This document shows, piece after piece, positions 33,739 through 44,655 of a stretch of 64,000 nucleotides of DNA. The stretch is from Skeletonema tropicum (Eukaryota > Bacillariophyta > Thalassiosirophyceae > Thalassiosirales > Thalassiosiraceae), in the NCBI GenBank assembly GCA_037178625.1, contig CM074129.1, positions 1,612,001 through 1,676,000 of the forward strand, in the 5' to 3' direction. Under the pieces are notes generated by a model. That model did not search any database, was not told the DNA's origin, and was given only the letters and a program-made list of their open reading frames with translations. Both the position numbers and the translations under genes were made by a program. Within the stretch, counting starts at the first letter, position 1; each line of letters starts with the position of its first letter.

Positions 33739-36700
33739 ATGTTATTTGTGTTCATATTAATTTTGTTCTCGGTCTTCATCTTCTCACATTATTCGGACTC
33801 TCTTAATCACCGCTATTCATCAGATTTGAATTACATAGACAAATACTCCTGTTTTATCAGGTGAGTTATCTGATCTCACAGATCTGATCTCACCTGATAC
33901 AAAAAATATTTTATCAGTATGAGCTTGAGCTGTGCAAACTCAATATACGGAGGTGAATGGGTCAGAGTTCGTCACATTCCAGCGGGGAGCACCACCTGGC
34001 ACCCAGCAACTGACAACTTGGCTGGAACTGAAGAGTATGGCTCAGAGAATGATGACAGCGCACCCTGGTCTGTAGAGTTTGCATCAAAAGTTCCAGCAGG
34101 ATGTTCGTATAATGAGTTCCTTTTCGCTACTGGTGACTGCGCTAAATGGCTTGTAGCAACTACTGAAGCAGTCATCGGGGAAACATATGACAACACGAAT
34201 GGAAGGCACGTACTAGCCTCCTCGGATGGGTCCGATTACTATGCAAAGTGGTTTAATCGAGAAGGCGCTCGTGAGGATCCATGGGTCTCCATCGTTGATC
34301 ATGGAATTGATAATTATGTGAAGATGGTGTACGGGGAGGGTAGCATCAATCATTACACGAGCAGCTTTCAATCCAATGGTGGGGCAGATGTTTACGTCAG
34401 AAGTAATTGCCGCTGTGAACATTTATACGGAGGTAGGTGGGACAGAGTTCGTCACATTCCGGCGGAGAGCACCACCTGGCACCCAGCAACTGACAACTTG
34501 GCTGGAACTGAAGAGTATGGCTCAGAGAATGATGACAGCGCACCCTGGTCTGTAGAGTTTGCATCAAAAGTTCCAGCAGGATGTTCGTATAATGAGTTCC
34601 TTTTCGCTACTGGTGACTGCGCTAAATGGCTTGTAGCAACTACTGAAGCAGTCATCGGGGAAACATATGACAACACGAATGGAAGGCACGTACTAGCCTC
34701 CTCGGATGGGTCCGATTACTATGCAAAGTGGTTTAATCGAGAAGGCAATCCTGAGGATCCATGGGTCTCCATCGTTGATCATGGAATTGATAATTATGTG
34801 AAGATGGTGTACGGGGAGGGTAGCATCAATCATTACACGAGCAGCTTTCAATCCAATGGTGGGGCAGATGTTTACGTCAGAAGTAATTGCCGCTGTGAAC
34901 ATTTATACGGAGGTAGGTGGGACAGAGTTCGTCACATTCCGGCGGAGAGCACCACCTGGCACCCAGCAACTGACAACTTGGCTGGAACTGAAGAGTATGG
35001 CTCAGAGAATGATGACAGCGCACCCTGGTCTGTAGAGTTTGCATCAAAAGTTCCAGCAGGATGTTCGTATAATGAATTCCTTTTCGCTACTGGTGACTGC
35101 GCTAAATGGCTTGTAGCAACTACTGAAGCAGTCATCGGGGAAACATATGACAACACGAATGGAAGGCACGTACTAGCCTCCTCGGATGGGTCCGATTACT
35201 ATGCAAAGTGGTTTAATCGAGAAGGCAATCCTGAGGATCCATGGGTCTCCATCGTTGATCATGGAATTGATAATTATGTGAAGATGGTGTACGGGGAGGG
35301 TAGCATCAATCATTACACGGACAGCTTTCAATCCAATGGTGGGGCAGATGTTTACGTCAGAAGTAATTGCCGCTGTGAACATTTATACGGAGGTAGGTGG
35401 GACAGAGTTCGTCACATTCCGGCGGAGAGCACCACCTGGCACCCAGCAACTGACAACTTGGCTGGAACTGAAGAGTATGGCTCAGAGAATGATGACAGCG
35501 CACCCTGGTCTGTAGAGTTTGCATCAAAAGTTCCAGCAGGATGTTCGTATAATGAGTTCCTTTTCGCTACTGGTGACTGCGCTAAATGGCTTGTAGCAAC
35601 TACTGAAGCAGTCATCGGGGAAACATATGACAACACGTATGGAAGGCACGTACTAGCCTCCTCGGATGGGTCCGATTACTATGCAAAGTGGTATAATCGA
35701 GAAGGCGCTCGTGAGGATCCATGGGTCTCCATCGTTGATCATGGCGACGCAATTTCACAAGCGAAGATGGTGTACGGGGAGAGTAGCAACATTCATTACA
35801 CGGACAGCTTTCAATCCAATGGCGGAGCGGATGTTTACGTCAGAAGTGATTGCGAACCGTCATCCGTGCCTTCTTCTCAGCCATCATCGCAGCCTTCTTC
35901 CATGCCATCCTCTGAGCCATCTTCAGCTCCTTCGTCGATACCTTCAACTGAGCCGTCGTCAATTCCTTCTTCAGATCCTTCATCGGTCCCTTCGTTGGAA
36001 CCATCTGTAGAACCTTCGGATGTGCATAGCGTATCTCCCTCGAAATCTAATCAGGCATCAGCTGAACCTTCGTTGAATCCTTCAATGTCTACTAATCCAA
36101 CATCTGATCCATCATCCATCCCATCGTCTGAGCCTTCTTCTATGCCATCATCTGGTCCGTCGTCAATTCCTTCATCAGAACCATCTGAAGAACCTTCCTC
36201 TGTGCCCTCATCTATTCCTTCCTCGGAGCCTTCTTCAGTGCCATCGTCATCATCTGAACCTTCTTCAGAACCTTCTTCTGAACCGTCTTTACAACCTTCT
36301 TCAGAACCTTCATCGGAGCCGTCTTCCATACCTTCGTCCGAGCCTTCATTGAATCCATCGCTTTCCACTAATCCGTCATCTGAGCCCTCTTCCGAGCCGT
36401 CATCGGAACCGTCTTCACAACCTTCTTCCATGCCATCTTCAGAACTGTTCTCACAAACTTTGTCAGAATCCTCGTCAGAACGTTCTGCCACGCCATCTTG
36501 TTTGCCTTCCTCTGCACCTACGGAATCTCCATCGAAGCCCATTGGGGTCAATCTTTTCTATCCTGATTGGTTAAATTATGGGGGCAAGGGATGCAGGTGA
36601 GTTACATATACCGATTAGTGCATGCATGTGTTCAATGTCTGCGCTTTATTTCTCAACATTTTTATCTTTTCATGTTCACCTTGTAGGAATGATGGCGAAG

Positions 36701-37362
36701 AACCAGAGTGCATGGCTGCAAATCCTATAGATTGGCTATCCAGTACAATGGAAGCTTGCTGTAACAAGTTCTTTGGGGGCTATTTGTTTGATGAATGTAT
36801 GGGAAGATATCCTCCAGACCATGACTGTAATGTGATGCTATATTATCCTGATTGGGAAGGTGCAAATAAGGGTTGCATTAATGATGGCAAAGAGCCGTAC
36901 TACATGCTCAGCAATGGCAAATATTTCTTTTCCAACACAATAGAAGACTGCTGCAAAAAGTTTTATGAATGGGACATCTATGGCTGTATGGGGACGATGC
37001 CAGAGTTGACGAATGGAGAGTATTATCCCGACTGGCTTGGGTCAAGCAGTACTACTTGTCTAAATGACAACAAAATGCCCAGTTACATGCTCAGCAACCA
37101 AGTGTGGTATCTATCTACCACGCTCCAAAAATGCTGTGAGAGACACTTTTCCTGGGATGTAAACAAGTGTCTAGGCACAACTGCAGTGGGGTCAGGAGAG
37201 TGGTACGTCAAGTATAGTGCCAGCACATGTGTCCAAGACTGTGTTGGAGCATCGCCTTGTGGGGGTATTGCAGAGTCTTGGGATCAGACCTTCAAAGACA
37301 AAAATACATGTTGCACGAAGAAAATGTGGTGGGATAAAGGTTGCCGCACCAGGTCTACGTAG
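33739..37362 (+). CDS. Secreted repeat protein with Ser/Pro stalk and YPDW modules (copy B)
   Basis: The structure is the same as in the first copy, shifted by 9965: exons 33739-33860, 33918-36596 and 36687-37362, introns 33861-33917 and 36597-36686, about 1158 residues. Signal peptide and splice sites are unchanged. Differences from copy A are few. Repeat 1 has HIPAGST instead of HIPAEST, and GAREDPW instead of GNPEDPW. Repeat 3 has HYTDSF. Repeat 4 has DNTYGR. The stalk has NQASAE and TPSCLPSS, and a YPDW module has YMLSN for YMISN. Reading frame and cysteines are otherwise intact, so both copies should be functional or have been until recently. The role is unknown, and a cell-surface location is inferred from signal peptide, stalk and cysteine modules. 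Confidence 0.85.
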
Positions 37363-39199
37363 AAGTAGAATGTGCTTCTACATCATAATGTAAAGATTTT
37401 TCAAACTAAATCTGCTGGCTACTTTATCGCTGTTTGCATCAACTACTACTACTTCAGATGTCAACCACACTATCTTGAGGCGTTAGGAATTGGATGCTGT
37501 GCGACTTGGACATAATGATGAGATAAGGAAGTCAGAGTGCCTGTCCATCCGATCCTATGTATCCCTAACCCTTGTCCATCCCAGCAGGTATTTTTTATGC
37601 GCGCGCTCCGGCTACCGGCGGTGGGCGGTGGACGGTGCGTGGACGGTGACGGTGCGTGCTAGTCGGCGCGCTATTCGCCGCATGCGGCGATGCGGCGCCG
37701 CACGGATAGAAAAGCCGATATCGAACACAACAAACGTCATTTTGGATATAAACAGGTATTTTTCACCCCAACACCCAGCCAAATCTTGTTGCGTCGCAGA
37801 AAATCTGGCATACTACGCCAATATTGGCCAATAATATGCCGATGCTTTAAGTTGAAAGACCAATAACTTTCTATTTATATCGTTTGGAATGTATCTTGTG
37901 CGGCTGGTGGTGGTGCTCCGTTCAATTGCTGCGATATTTGAGGTACTCATGCACGAAAAGTAAAAAAATCTTGAAAAAGTGCATCTGACATGACGAATCC
38001 GAAGGCAAACCATAGCATTATCGATCCCATATACCCTCCATCAACACTAAGAAGACACTCCCTAACCCAATTTTTCACGCTGATTCCAATTATGTAAGCT
38101 GCAGCGTCCAATTCAAAGTAGTTTTGATGATAATTGCGGGTGACGCACACACACATGAAAATCTGCACATACCAGGCATGTCATAAGATGCTCATGTTTA
38201 TGTAATTTAGACAACATAATAGTAGCAGATCATTAATAACTCCTTCTATATGCTATGATACTTGTTCACTTCACTCGGATTTATTAATTGCACGCAATAT
38301 CTACGCCATCATGGAGTTTTATGTCGATCATCCAGCCTCTCATTTCATGAGACTTTGTAGGAAAGACACTGATAACAGTTATAATGTTGTCTCCAACCAC
38401 AGCAAAAGGCGCACAATAGATGGCTGTTGATTTGATGAGGTGACAGATTCCCAATTGTACATGGAGGAGACGTCAATATTATGCCACAACACTCGTGTAG
38501 GCGACTGCAGGTGGGCTTCTCATAACCCACAATCAGTAGTTTCCCAGGAAACCAAGAGTTGCAGTAGTCACTGTGGTGATATGGAGCAGTCCAGCTTCAC
38601 AATCTTGATTATCATATAGTAGACAAGACCTCTATGATCCATGGTGTGGTTTCAACATGTTTTGTGTCAGATATATACCCACTATTGATGGAGATACATT
38701 GTGGAAATCTTTCTAACTCGACTTCATAGATTTGATATGTTGGATAGGCGTTGCATGAGACCCACAACCGGTCATTTAGCGCATATTCCGCCCATATATA
38801 TAATATTGGTCGCCCCTACAACCTTACTTGCTGTTTCATTGACCGCAACGACGCCTTGGTGCTACTGGCTACATGTGCTCTGCGGCGGAGGGGATGAAAA
38901 TCACCATTGCTATTGTGGCGGTCAAACGTCTCTTTCTGCTGAGTATGGCGAGCCGCCGATAGAACCATTGATTTCAGCGTCAAAAAATGGTCTAGAACCT
39001 ACATTGTTACTTTGGAATGTCGACATTTAGGTGTGTAATGAGGGTATTAGGAGGGAGGCCGTCATGGTGCGGCTCTTTTTTGTGTCGCAAATTGTGATTT
39101 TGGATTTGCGGCGAATGGCGCCGGTGCGGCGAATATCCCAACCATTTTGAAATCTCCTTTTTTGAAAGGAGATTTGCTGTTAGGCTCATAACCCCTTAG
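37363..39199. other. Downstream part of duplicate copy B
   Basis: Matches 27398-29214, with an 18-bp longer GGACGGTGCGT-type run near 37640. No firm gene was recognised. Confidence 0.4.
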
Positions 39200-39424
39200 A
39201 CCTGAAATCTCCTTTCAAAAGGAGATTTGCTACTCCGACTTGTTAGTGATGAAAGCTAGCGAGTAGAGTACAGCTCCTTTTGTGTTTTCCCCTCAAAAAC
39301 CTGTAGCCCTTCTACGCAATAATTGACCTAAAGGCCACACAAAGCACTGATATTAAGCGAGACATGTTACTTATTTGCACGAGGCCTACGAGTATATTTG
39401 AAATCTCCTTTCAAAAGGAGATTT
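39150..39424. repeat. Three near-identical palindromes (hairpin family, members 2-4)
   Basis: Palindromes at 39150-39175, 39205-39228 and 39401-39424 share the arm AAATCTCCTTT, and two of them have the same centre CA. The bases around them also agree (TTGAAATC before, TTTGC after). Member 2 is inside duplicate copy B and the other two lie just beyond its end. Confidence 0.85.
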
Positions 39425-39497
39425 GCCTCTCACGTAGAAACATACCAGAGCTCTACGTAAATCTCCGGATATAATAAATAGCGGAAAGCCCGACCTA

Positions 39498-39706
39498 CAG
39501 GGAAGTGCCGCGAACTAAACCCCCCTGGTCAGCTTAGACCCCCCCTCCAAATCACAGCCTAGCCAAATTTTTAGACCCCCCTCCTTTTTTCTACTAGCAG
39601 TTACTAGGGAATTAGTATGTGACTATTCCGAAAGTCAGACCCCCCTAGAGCAGACTTGCCAAAATTTTTAGACCCCCCGGGGGATTTAGTTCGCGGCACC
39701 TCCCTG
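39498..39706. mobile_element. Tc1/mariner-like MITE
   Basis: Inverted ends CAGGGAAGTGCCGCGAACTA and CAGGGAGGTGCCGCGAACTA (the latter read on the opposite strand) are flanked on both sides by TA, the target duplication of the Tc1/mariner group. The 209-bp element has C-rich repeats of the type TTTTAGACCCCCC inside. It ends 78 bp upstream of the start codon of the mannosidase gene. Confidence 0.8.
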
Positions 39707-39784
39707 TACCCAGCCCACAGACGAATGAACTCGTTATGATGTACTCGCTCCAAAGAAGCTGAAGACGAAGATGACGACTGGCGA

Positions 39785-42700
39785 ATGCAGTGGCGGCACA
39801 ATAAAATGGTTGTAAAGAAGGGACAAGTCTGCTGCCTGGCAGCAGCAGCGTTGATATTATTATTCGGCCGCCATTCACAGCCCCAGACGGCCGTATCGGC
39901 AGCAAATGAAGCAGCGTCATCAATGAAATTCTCTGACTTGTTCAAATCAGATCAATTATCTGCATTTCTTAGTCAGTTTCAGCAGCAAATAGATTCTTCT
40001 ACTGCAGGCTCATCTGCTGAAAATGTGCATAATAATAATAATAATAATCAGCAGCAATCTAAGCATCATGAGCGGCAAAGAAATCCCAATCGAAGAATGA
40101 TGCTTTATGATCTGTCGGTACGATCTCATTATGAGCGAATGCTCGAACAACGAGGGAACAAAACGTCCACTGACATGACAGCACATAAATACATACTGGG
40201 GGAGTCCAACGACATCGGTCAGAGTAAAGGTTGCAGTTATTACAATCAAGGGTTGGACACATCCTTTGACGTCCGTGAGATGATACGAAAGGATGAAAAT
40301 TTATTTAATCAATTTTCACATTGGACAATGAAGTTGAGTCGGGGGGAGTCATTATTACAAATTCATTTGGAGCCAGTTCCCCTTGGTGATGACGAAAATA
40401 GTGATGTGGAAGATGGATTTATGAGGCTTCCTTCGTCGTCGTTATTGGCCAATGATATTCAATTCTCTGTTCCTGTGACTAACAACTTGGGAACGTATGT
40501 TGATCCAACAGCAGCATCACATCAGGAATTGATCGAATCTGGGATGAAGATGACTCAGGATGGAGGAGGTGAAATGACCAATGAAATTGAATATTACATG
40601 GATGGAGATTTATGTACATCTGAAGTCGACGGGGAGAAAGTTACCACGAAGCGTCGGAGCGCCGTAATATATGACAAAACATGCTGCAAACGCCGAAGAA
40701 GGACGATGGATGAATTCTTTCCACAGGATGACACAATAATGATACTGAGTTCATCAGAGCCCTCGCCATGTCGATACATTTTGCAGGCATGCAATGTTTG
40801 TCAATCGGAAGAGATTGACATGGCTGCAGTGAGAGCAAAGGACGACATTCACTCGTTTGAAGAGCCCCCGGGCTTTCGACACTTATTACAATCTTACACA
40901 AACCTCTCGTCCCAAAAACACGGTGGGCTAGATGGTGCTGTCGGCGGCCATTCCTTTCCACCAATGCCAGTATCTCAAATTGAAGCAAACAAACAACTCT
41001 TAAAAAAGATGTTCACTCATGCTTGGGATTCATACATGTACAATGCCTTCCCAGCGTCAGAACTGCAACCTCTCACATGTCGCCCGGGTACATTTCATTT
41101 GGTGCGGATACCTGCTCTAACTCTCATTGATACGCTGGATACTTTGATTATCATGAATAATTACACGGAATTCGCAAGGAGTGTGGAACGATTGCGGTAT
41201 TTGGATCGCCGAATGCAACGCGAGTTTCATGAGTCGGGTAGGAATGTGGGAAATCTTCGAAAGGGGGAACAAGGTGGCATATTCGCAGTAAACCAAAACG
41301 TGAGTGTATTTGAAACGACAATTCGTGTGCTAGGGGGGTTACTTAGTGCACATCAGCTTGCCGAGGCATTCATGAAAAAGAAGGTGCCAATATCAGATGT
41401 CTGGGACTCGTCGGGTGAGGTTCTTTGGGGGGCTTTAGAGTCAAATAGACAGCAATCAAACCTTTCAGCTGACACAAAAGATGATGAACAATCATGTTCT
41501 TGGGAGTCTTCATCAAGCCCGCAGATGGCGAAAAATGTTGACTGTGCATCCACAAAAGAAGTTGAATCATCTACTTGGAAGTATGACGGATTTCTCCTGA
41601 AGTTAGCTACTGATATTGGAAATAGGCTCGTGTATGCTTTCAATACTCCCACGGGCATTCCGTATGGAACAGTAAATTTGTTGCACGGCATCCCTCCTCA
41701 AGAGACTACAGTAGCTTCTCTCGCAGGCGCAGGCACTTTGACGCTCGAGTTTGAATTACTATCTCGACTTACAGGCAACTTGAAATACGGAAAGGCGGCA
41801 AAACTGGCCACACGTGCTCTCTGGGTTCGGCGATCGGAGGAATTCAATTTGTTTGGGAAGCACATCGACGTGAGGAGTGGAAAGTGGGTCGAGCGTCTCA
41901 GCGGAATTGGGTCTAACTCAGACAGTTTCTACGAGTATCTGGTAAAGCACCACATCCTATTTCCCGACGATGCAGACTTTTGGACGATGTTCGTAAATGT
42001 ATACTCCGGTATTCGTGATAACTCCCGCCTAGGCGAGTGGTACGTTGATGTTGATATGGGACAAGGATTGAGAGGTAATGTCAGACAGATTTTTGAGAGT
42101 TTGATGGCTTTCTACCCTGGAATGCAAATTCTTTTAGGGGAAGTTGCTCCATCTGCAAAAACATTGAATAGTTACTTTTTAGTGAGAGAATTTCTTGGGC
42201 TTTTGCCTGAAAGATTTGACTTTGTCCATTGGAAGGTTGATGGTCGGGGTGACCTCCACCCGCTACGTCCGGAATTGCTGGAAAGCAATTACTTTTTACA
42301 CCTAGCATCTATCGGACTGCGCGGCTCAAAGAATGGCCCATGTTCAAAGAACAGTCAAATGCCCCACACCTCCAGTTGGCTTTGGGCAGCAGATTTTGCG
42401 CTGCATACTGTCAACAAACTCTCATGGAGGCCCTGCGGCTTCGCATCAGTGAAGAATGTGTCTCCCGTTACAACTGGTGGTCTCGATCTTGTGCAGGGGA
42501 ATCGCGACCCAGAAGCTGAACAAAAGCGCCGCCACATTAGTCATCATAATGAAATGCCATCATTCTTTCTCAGTGAAACGATCAAGTATCTCTATCTGAC
42601 TTTCGACGCGGAGAATAATATTTTACATCGAGATTCTGAGAGGGAGTGGGTTTTCACGACGGAAGCTCATCCGATTCACCACGAACCAGTCTCTGGCACT

Positions 42701-44476
42701 CCGGTTTTGAGTACCGAAGATAATGGTATGGGTGCTCAGATTTATAGAATTAGATCTCTCATGAGAGAAATGTTGTTGAATGTGTCTTCCGAAGAAAATG
42801 AAATAGTTGAGAAAGATAAAGTGAGGAATAACACAAAGCATCTAAATTTTGAGATGTGGTCAAGGACCACCAGGAAGACAACTCACAAAAACAGCATGGC
42901 TATCGTGCAAGGCGATGTCGTGTCGAAGAAACGAGAGGAGATGAAACAGCATGGATTAATATTTGGACCTCGTTTTCAACAAAGTGATCTACAAGCCAAC
43001 CATAGCAGCAGCATATTTTCTGACGAATTGAACTTCGCGTATCATCAATTAGACAGTCATGGGAAGGGTCGAGGGCTTGGCAGGAGTTGCCCCAACTTTC
43101 ACCACCCCAACTTAATATGGTCGCATGCTCTGAAAGGTAATGCGCTGGACTACAATACTCAGCACTATTCATCGTTTTCCAACGGAGTGATCGAAGCAAA
43201 AGTCGGAGGAGACCCAAGAATGTTGTCTGCATTAGCATCAGCGTGTTTTTATGGTACAGACTATTACACTGACCGGATCGGCGTTGACATTAGCAACAGT
43301 TGTCCAGCCGAGGAAGATCCACTATTCCAAGCAAAGGTGAAGGCGCAACAGGATGATTTAGATCACATTATGGGTGCCCCTATTCCCGGATCCAAACGTT
43401 ATGATGTGGGAGGAGACATGGGCTTGTTTGATGTATCTGCCTTTGAAAATAACGATGGCTTCGTTGTAAGACAGGTCAAGAGTGGGGAGCTTCTTGAGGT
43501 ATCAATCTTTCATGATGATGACATCGATTACCTAAGTAGTAATGGTGACGATGTTGATTCAAATGATGCCGATAATGCAAAAGTCCCTGGTGCAACTATT
43601 CTCGCCGTTCTGACACTGCCGGTCTTGCCAGAAAGCTCAAACTCTTCGCCACAATTGGATAAAGCAGCTACTTCTCTTTCATCATGGGCTTTATCTGGTT
43701 GGAGGCAGCAACTTACGGCAGGCGCAAATGTGGGCAACACGACAAATGTCCCATCTCACGAGGATGGTCCTTCCCACATTGGTTACCAAAGACGCGTCGT
43801 TCTTGCTGATTTAGTGGGCAATCAATTCAGTTGTGAGGTCATACTTACTGATGATATGAATCAAAACTATACATTCCCGTGCGCTCCCAGTTTCTTTGGA
43901 AAGGCAGATATTGCTGAGTTAAAAAAGACCCAAGGCGTCTCTTTCAATGGACTGCTTCAGATGCCCCCAGTAGGTGACGAAATGGGTTGCAATCCTCTTC
44001 CTCTGAATCAGCACAACTTTTGCAGCGATACAAGAACGAGCGAAGAGCATATTTTGCAGCTAATTAGGCGGGGTGAGTGCAATTTTGTTGATAAAGCAAG
44101 TAATCAAGCTGCTCGTCGCAACGCTGCAGCTATGATTGTTGTAAATTCTAGCCCAAATGAGCTCTTTGCTATGGCGGGTAGTGAGTCGAGTGCTGTGCTA
44201 GTGAATGACTGTCTAAGCGAAGATCTGCCGCTGTCTGTCATGGTGACCGGGATCGATGGGGAAGCTATCATGAGCATCCTCGAATCAGAAAAAATAAAAG
44301 AGTCGAGGGTTGAACTCAATCAGGTCCTGGAAGATGACGAATACTTTCCTCATGTGACAGGGTCCGAAAATGCTATACAAATATCCGCCCAATCTGGTTG
44401 GGCAACCCACGCTGTTAGGCAGATTGATGACAAAGCGCGTGGCTGGCAGTTGTTTATCTTACGCAATGATTCTTAA
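39785..44476 (+). CDS. MRH lectin-GH47 (EDEM-type) mannosidase-PA domain fusion protein
   Basis: An intronless ORF of 1563 residues. A basic start and a hydrophobic stretch (CCLAAAALILLFG, residues 16-28) act as signal peptide or anchor. Residues about 145-345 form an OS-9-like MRH domain: W180 and Q192 in HWTMKLSRGESLLQIHLE, R290/R291, E325 and Y331 in SEPSPCRYILQAC. The W-to-Q spacing of 12 and E-to-Y spacing of 6 equal those of the mannose-binding residues of human OS-9. Residues about 400-965 are a GH47 domain of EDEM type (FTHAWDSYMYNAFPASELQP, LIDTLDTL, E510 in VFETTIR, FFLSETIKYLYLTFD, TEAHP). A PA domain is near 1420-1480 (RGECNFVDKASNQAARRNAA). EDEMs trim mannose from misfolded glycoproteins in the ER. 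Here a reader domain is attached. Usual EDEMs have 600-900 residues. Confidence 0.9.
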   Translation: MQWRHNKMVVKKGQVCCLAAAALILLFGRHSQPQTAVSAANEAASSMKFSDLFKSDQLSAFLSQFQQQIDSSTAGSSAENVHNNNNNNQQQSKHHERQRNPNRRMMLYDLSVRSHYERMLEQRGNKTSTDMTAHKYILGESNDIGQSKGCSYYNQGLDTSFDVREMIRKDENLFNQFSHWTMKLSRGESLLQIHLEPVPLGDDENSDVEDGFMRLPSSSLLANDIQFSVPVTNNLGTYVDPTAASHQELIESGMKMTQDGGGEMTNEIEYYMDGDLCTSEVDGEKVTTKRRSAVIYDKTCCKRRRRTMDEFFPQDDTIMILSSSEPSPCRYILQACNVCQSEEIDMAAVRAKDDIHSFEEPPGFRHLLQSYTNLSSQKHGGLDGAVGGHSFPPMPVSQIEANKQLLKKMFTHAWDSYMYNAFPASELQPLTCRPGTFHLVRIPALTLIDTLDTLIIMNNYTEFARSVERLRYLDRRMQREFHESGRNVGNLRKGEQGGIFAVNQNVSVFETTIRVLGGLLSAHQLAEAFMKKKVPISDVWDSSGEVLWGALESNRQQSNLSADTKDDEQSCSWESSSSPQMAKNVDCASTKEVESSTWKYDGFLLKLATDIGNRLVYAFNTPTGIPYGTVNLLHGIPPQETTVASLAGAGTLTLEFELLSRLTGNLKYGKAAKLATRALWVRRSEEFNLFGKHIDVRSGKWVERLSGIGSNSDSFYEYLVKHHILFPDDADFWTMFVNVYSGIRDNSRLGEWYVDVDMGQGLRGNVRQIFESLMAFYPGMQILLGEVAPSAKTLNSYFLVREFLGLLPERFDFVHWKVDGRGDLHPLRPELLESNYFLHLASIGLRGSKNGPCSKNSQMPHTSSWLWAADFALHTVNKLSWRPCGFASVKNVSPVTTGGLDLVQGNRDPEAEQKRRHISHHNEMPSFFLSETIKYLYLTFDAENNILHRDSEREWVFTTEAHPIHHEPVSGTPVLSTEDNGMGAQIYRIRSLMREMLLNVSSEENEIVEKDKVRNNTKHLNFEMWSRTTRKTTHKNSMAIVQGDVVSKKREEMKQHGLIFGPRFQQSDLQANHSSSIFSDELNFAYHQLDSHGKGRGLGRSCPNFHHPNLIWSHALKGNALDYNTQHYSSFSNGVIEAKVGGDPRMLSALASACFYGTDYYTDRIGVDISNSCPAEEDPLFQAKVKAQQDDLDHIMGAPIPGSKRYDVGGDMGLFDVSAFENNDGFVVRQVKSGELLEVSIFHDDDIDYLSSNGDDVDSNDADNAKVPGATILAVLTLPVLPESSNSSPQLDKAATSLSSWALSGWRQQLTAGANVGNTTNVPSHEDGPSHIGYQRRVVLADLVGNQFSCEVILTDDMNQNYTFPCAPSFFGKADIAELKKTQGVSFNGLLQMPPVGDEMGCNPLPLNQHNFCSDTRTSEEHILQLIRRGECNFVDKASNQAARRNAAAMIVVNSSPNELFAMAGSESSAVLVNDCLSEDLPLSVMVTGIDGEAIMSILESEKIKESRVELNQVLEDDEYFPHVTGSENAIQISAQSGWATHAVRQIDDKARGWQLFILRNDS

Positions 44477-44655
44477 ATAATAAAGAATAAACTTTAACTA
44501 AAATGTAGTACATTCAGTAAATTTATTGAGCTATTTACACCTTTGTCGATATATCACTCTCTACAAAGAACACAGCACGTAAAAAATTGCTGATTCCTCT
44601 CTCATACAACAAATAATAAATTAAACTGCACTTCACATATATCATGTGCATTCAC

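Larger units (their letters stand above)
32941..39199 (+). repeat. 6.2-kb segmental duplication, copy B
   Basis: Direct repeat of 22981-29214. Its left junction abuts the truncated Harbinger accessory ORF, and its right junction (39199/39200) leads into palindrome-rich sequence. The shared sequence ends at the same CCCCTTAG in both copies. Confidence 0.95.
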
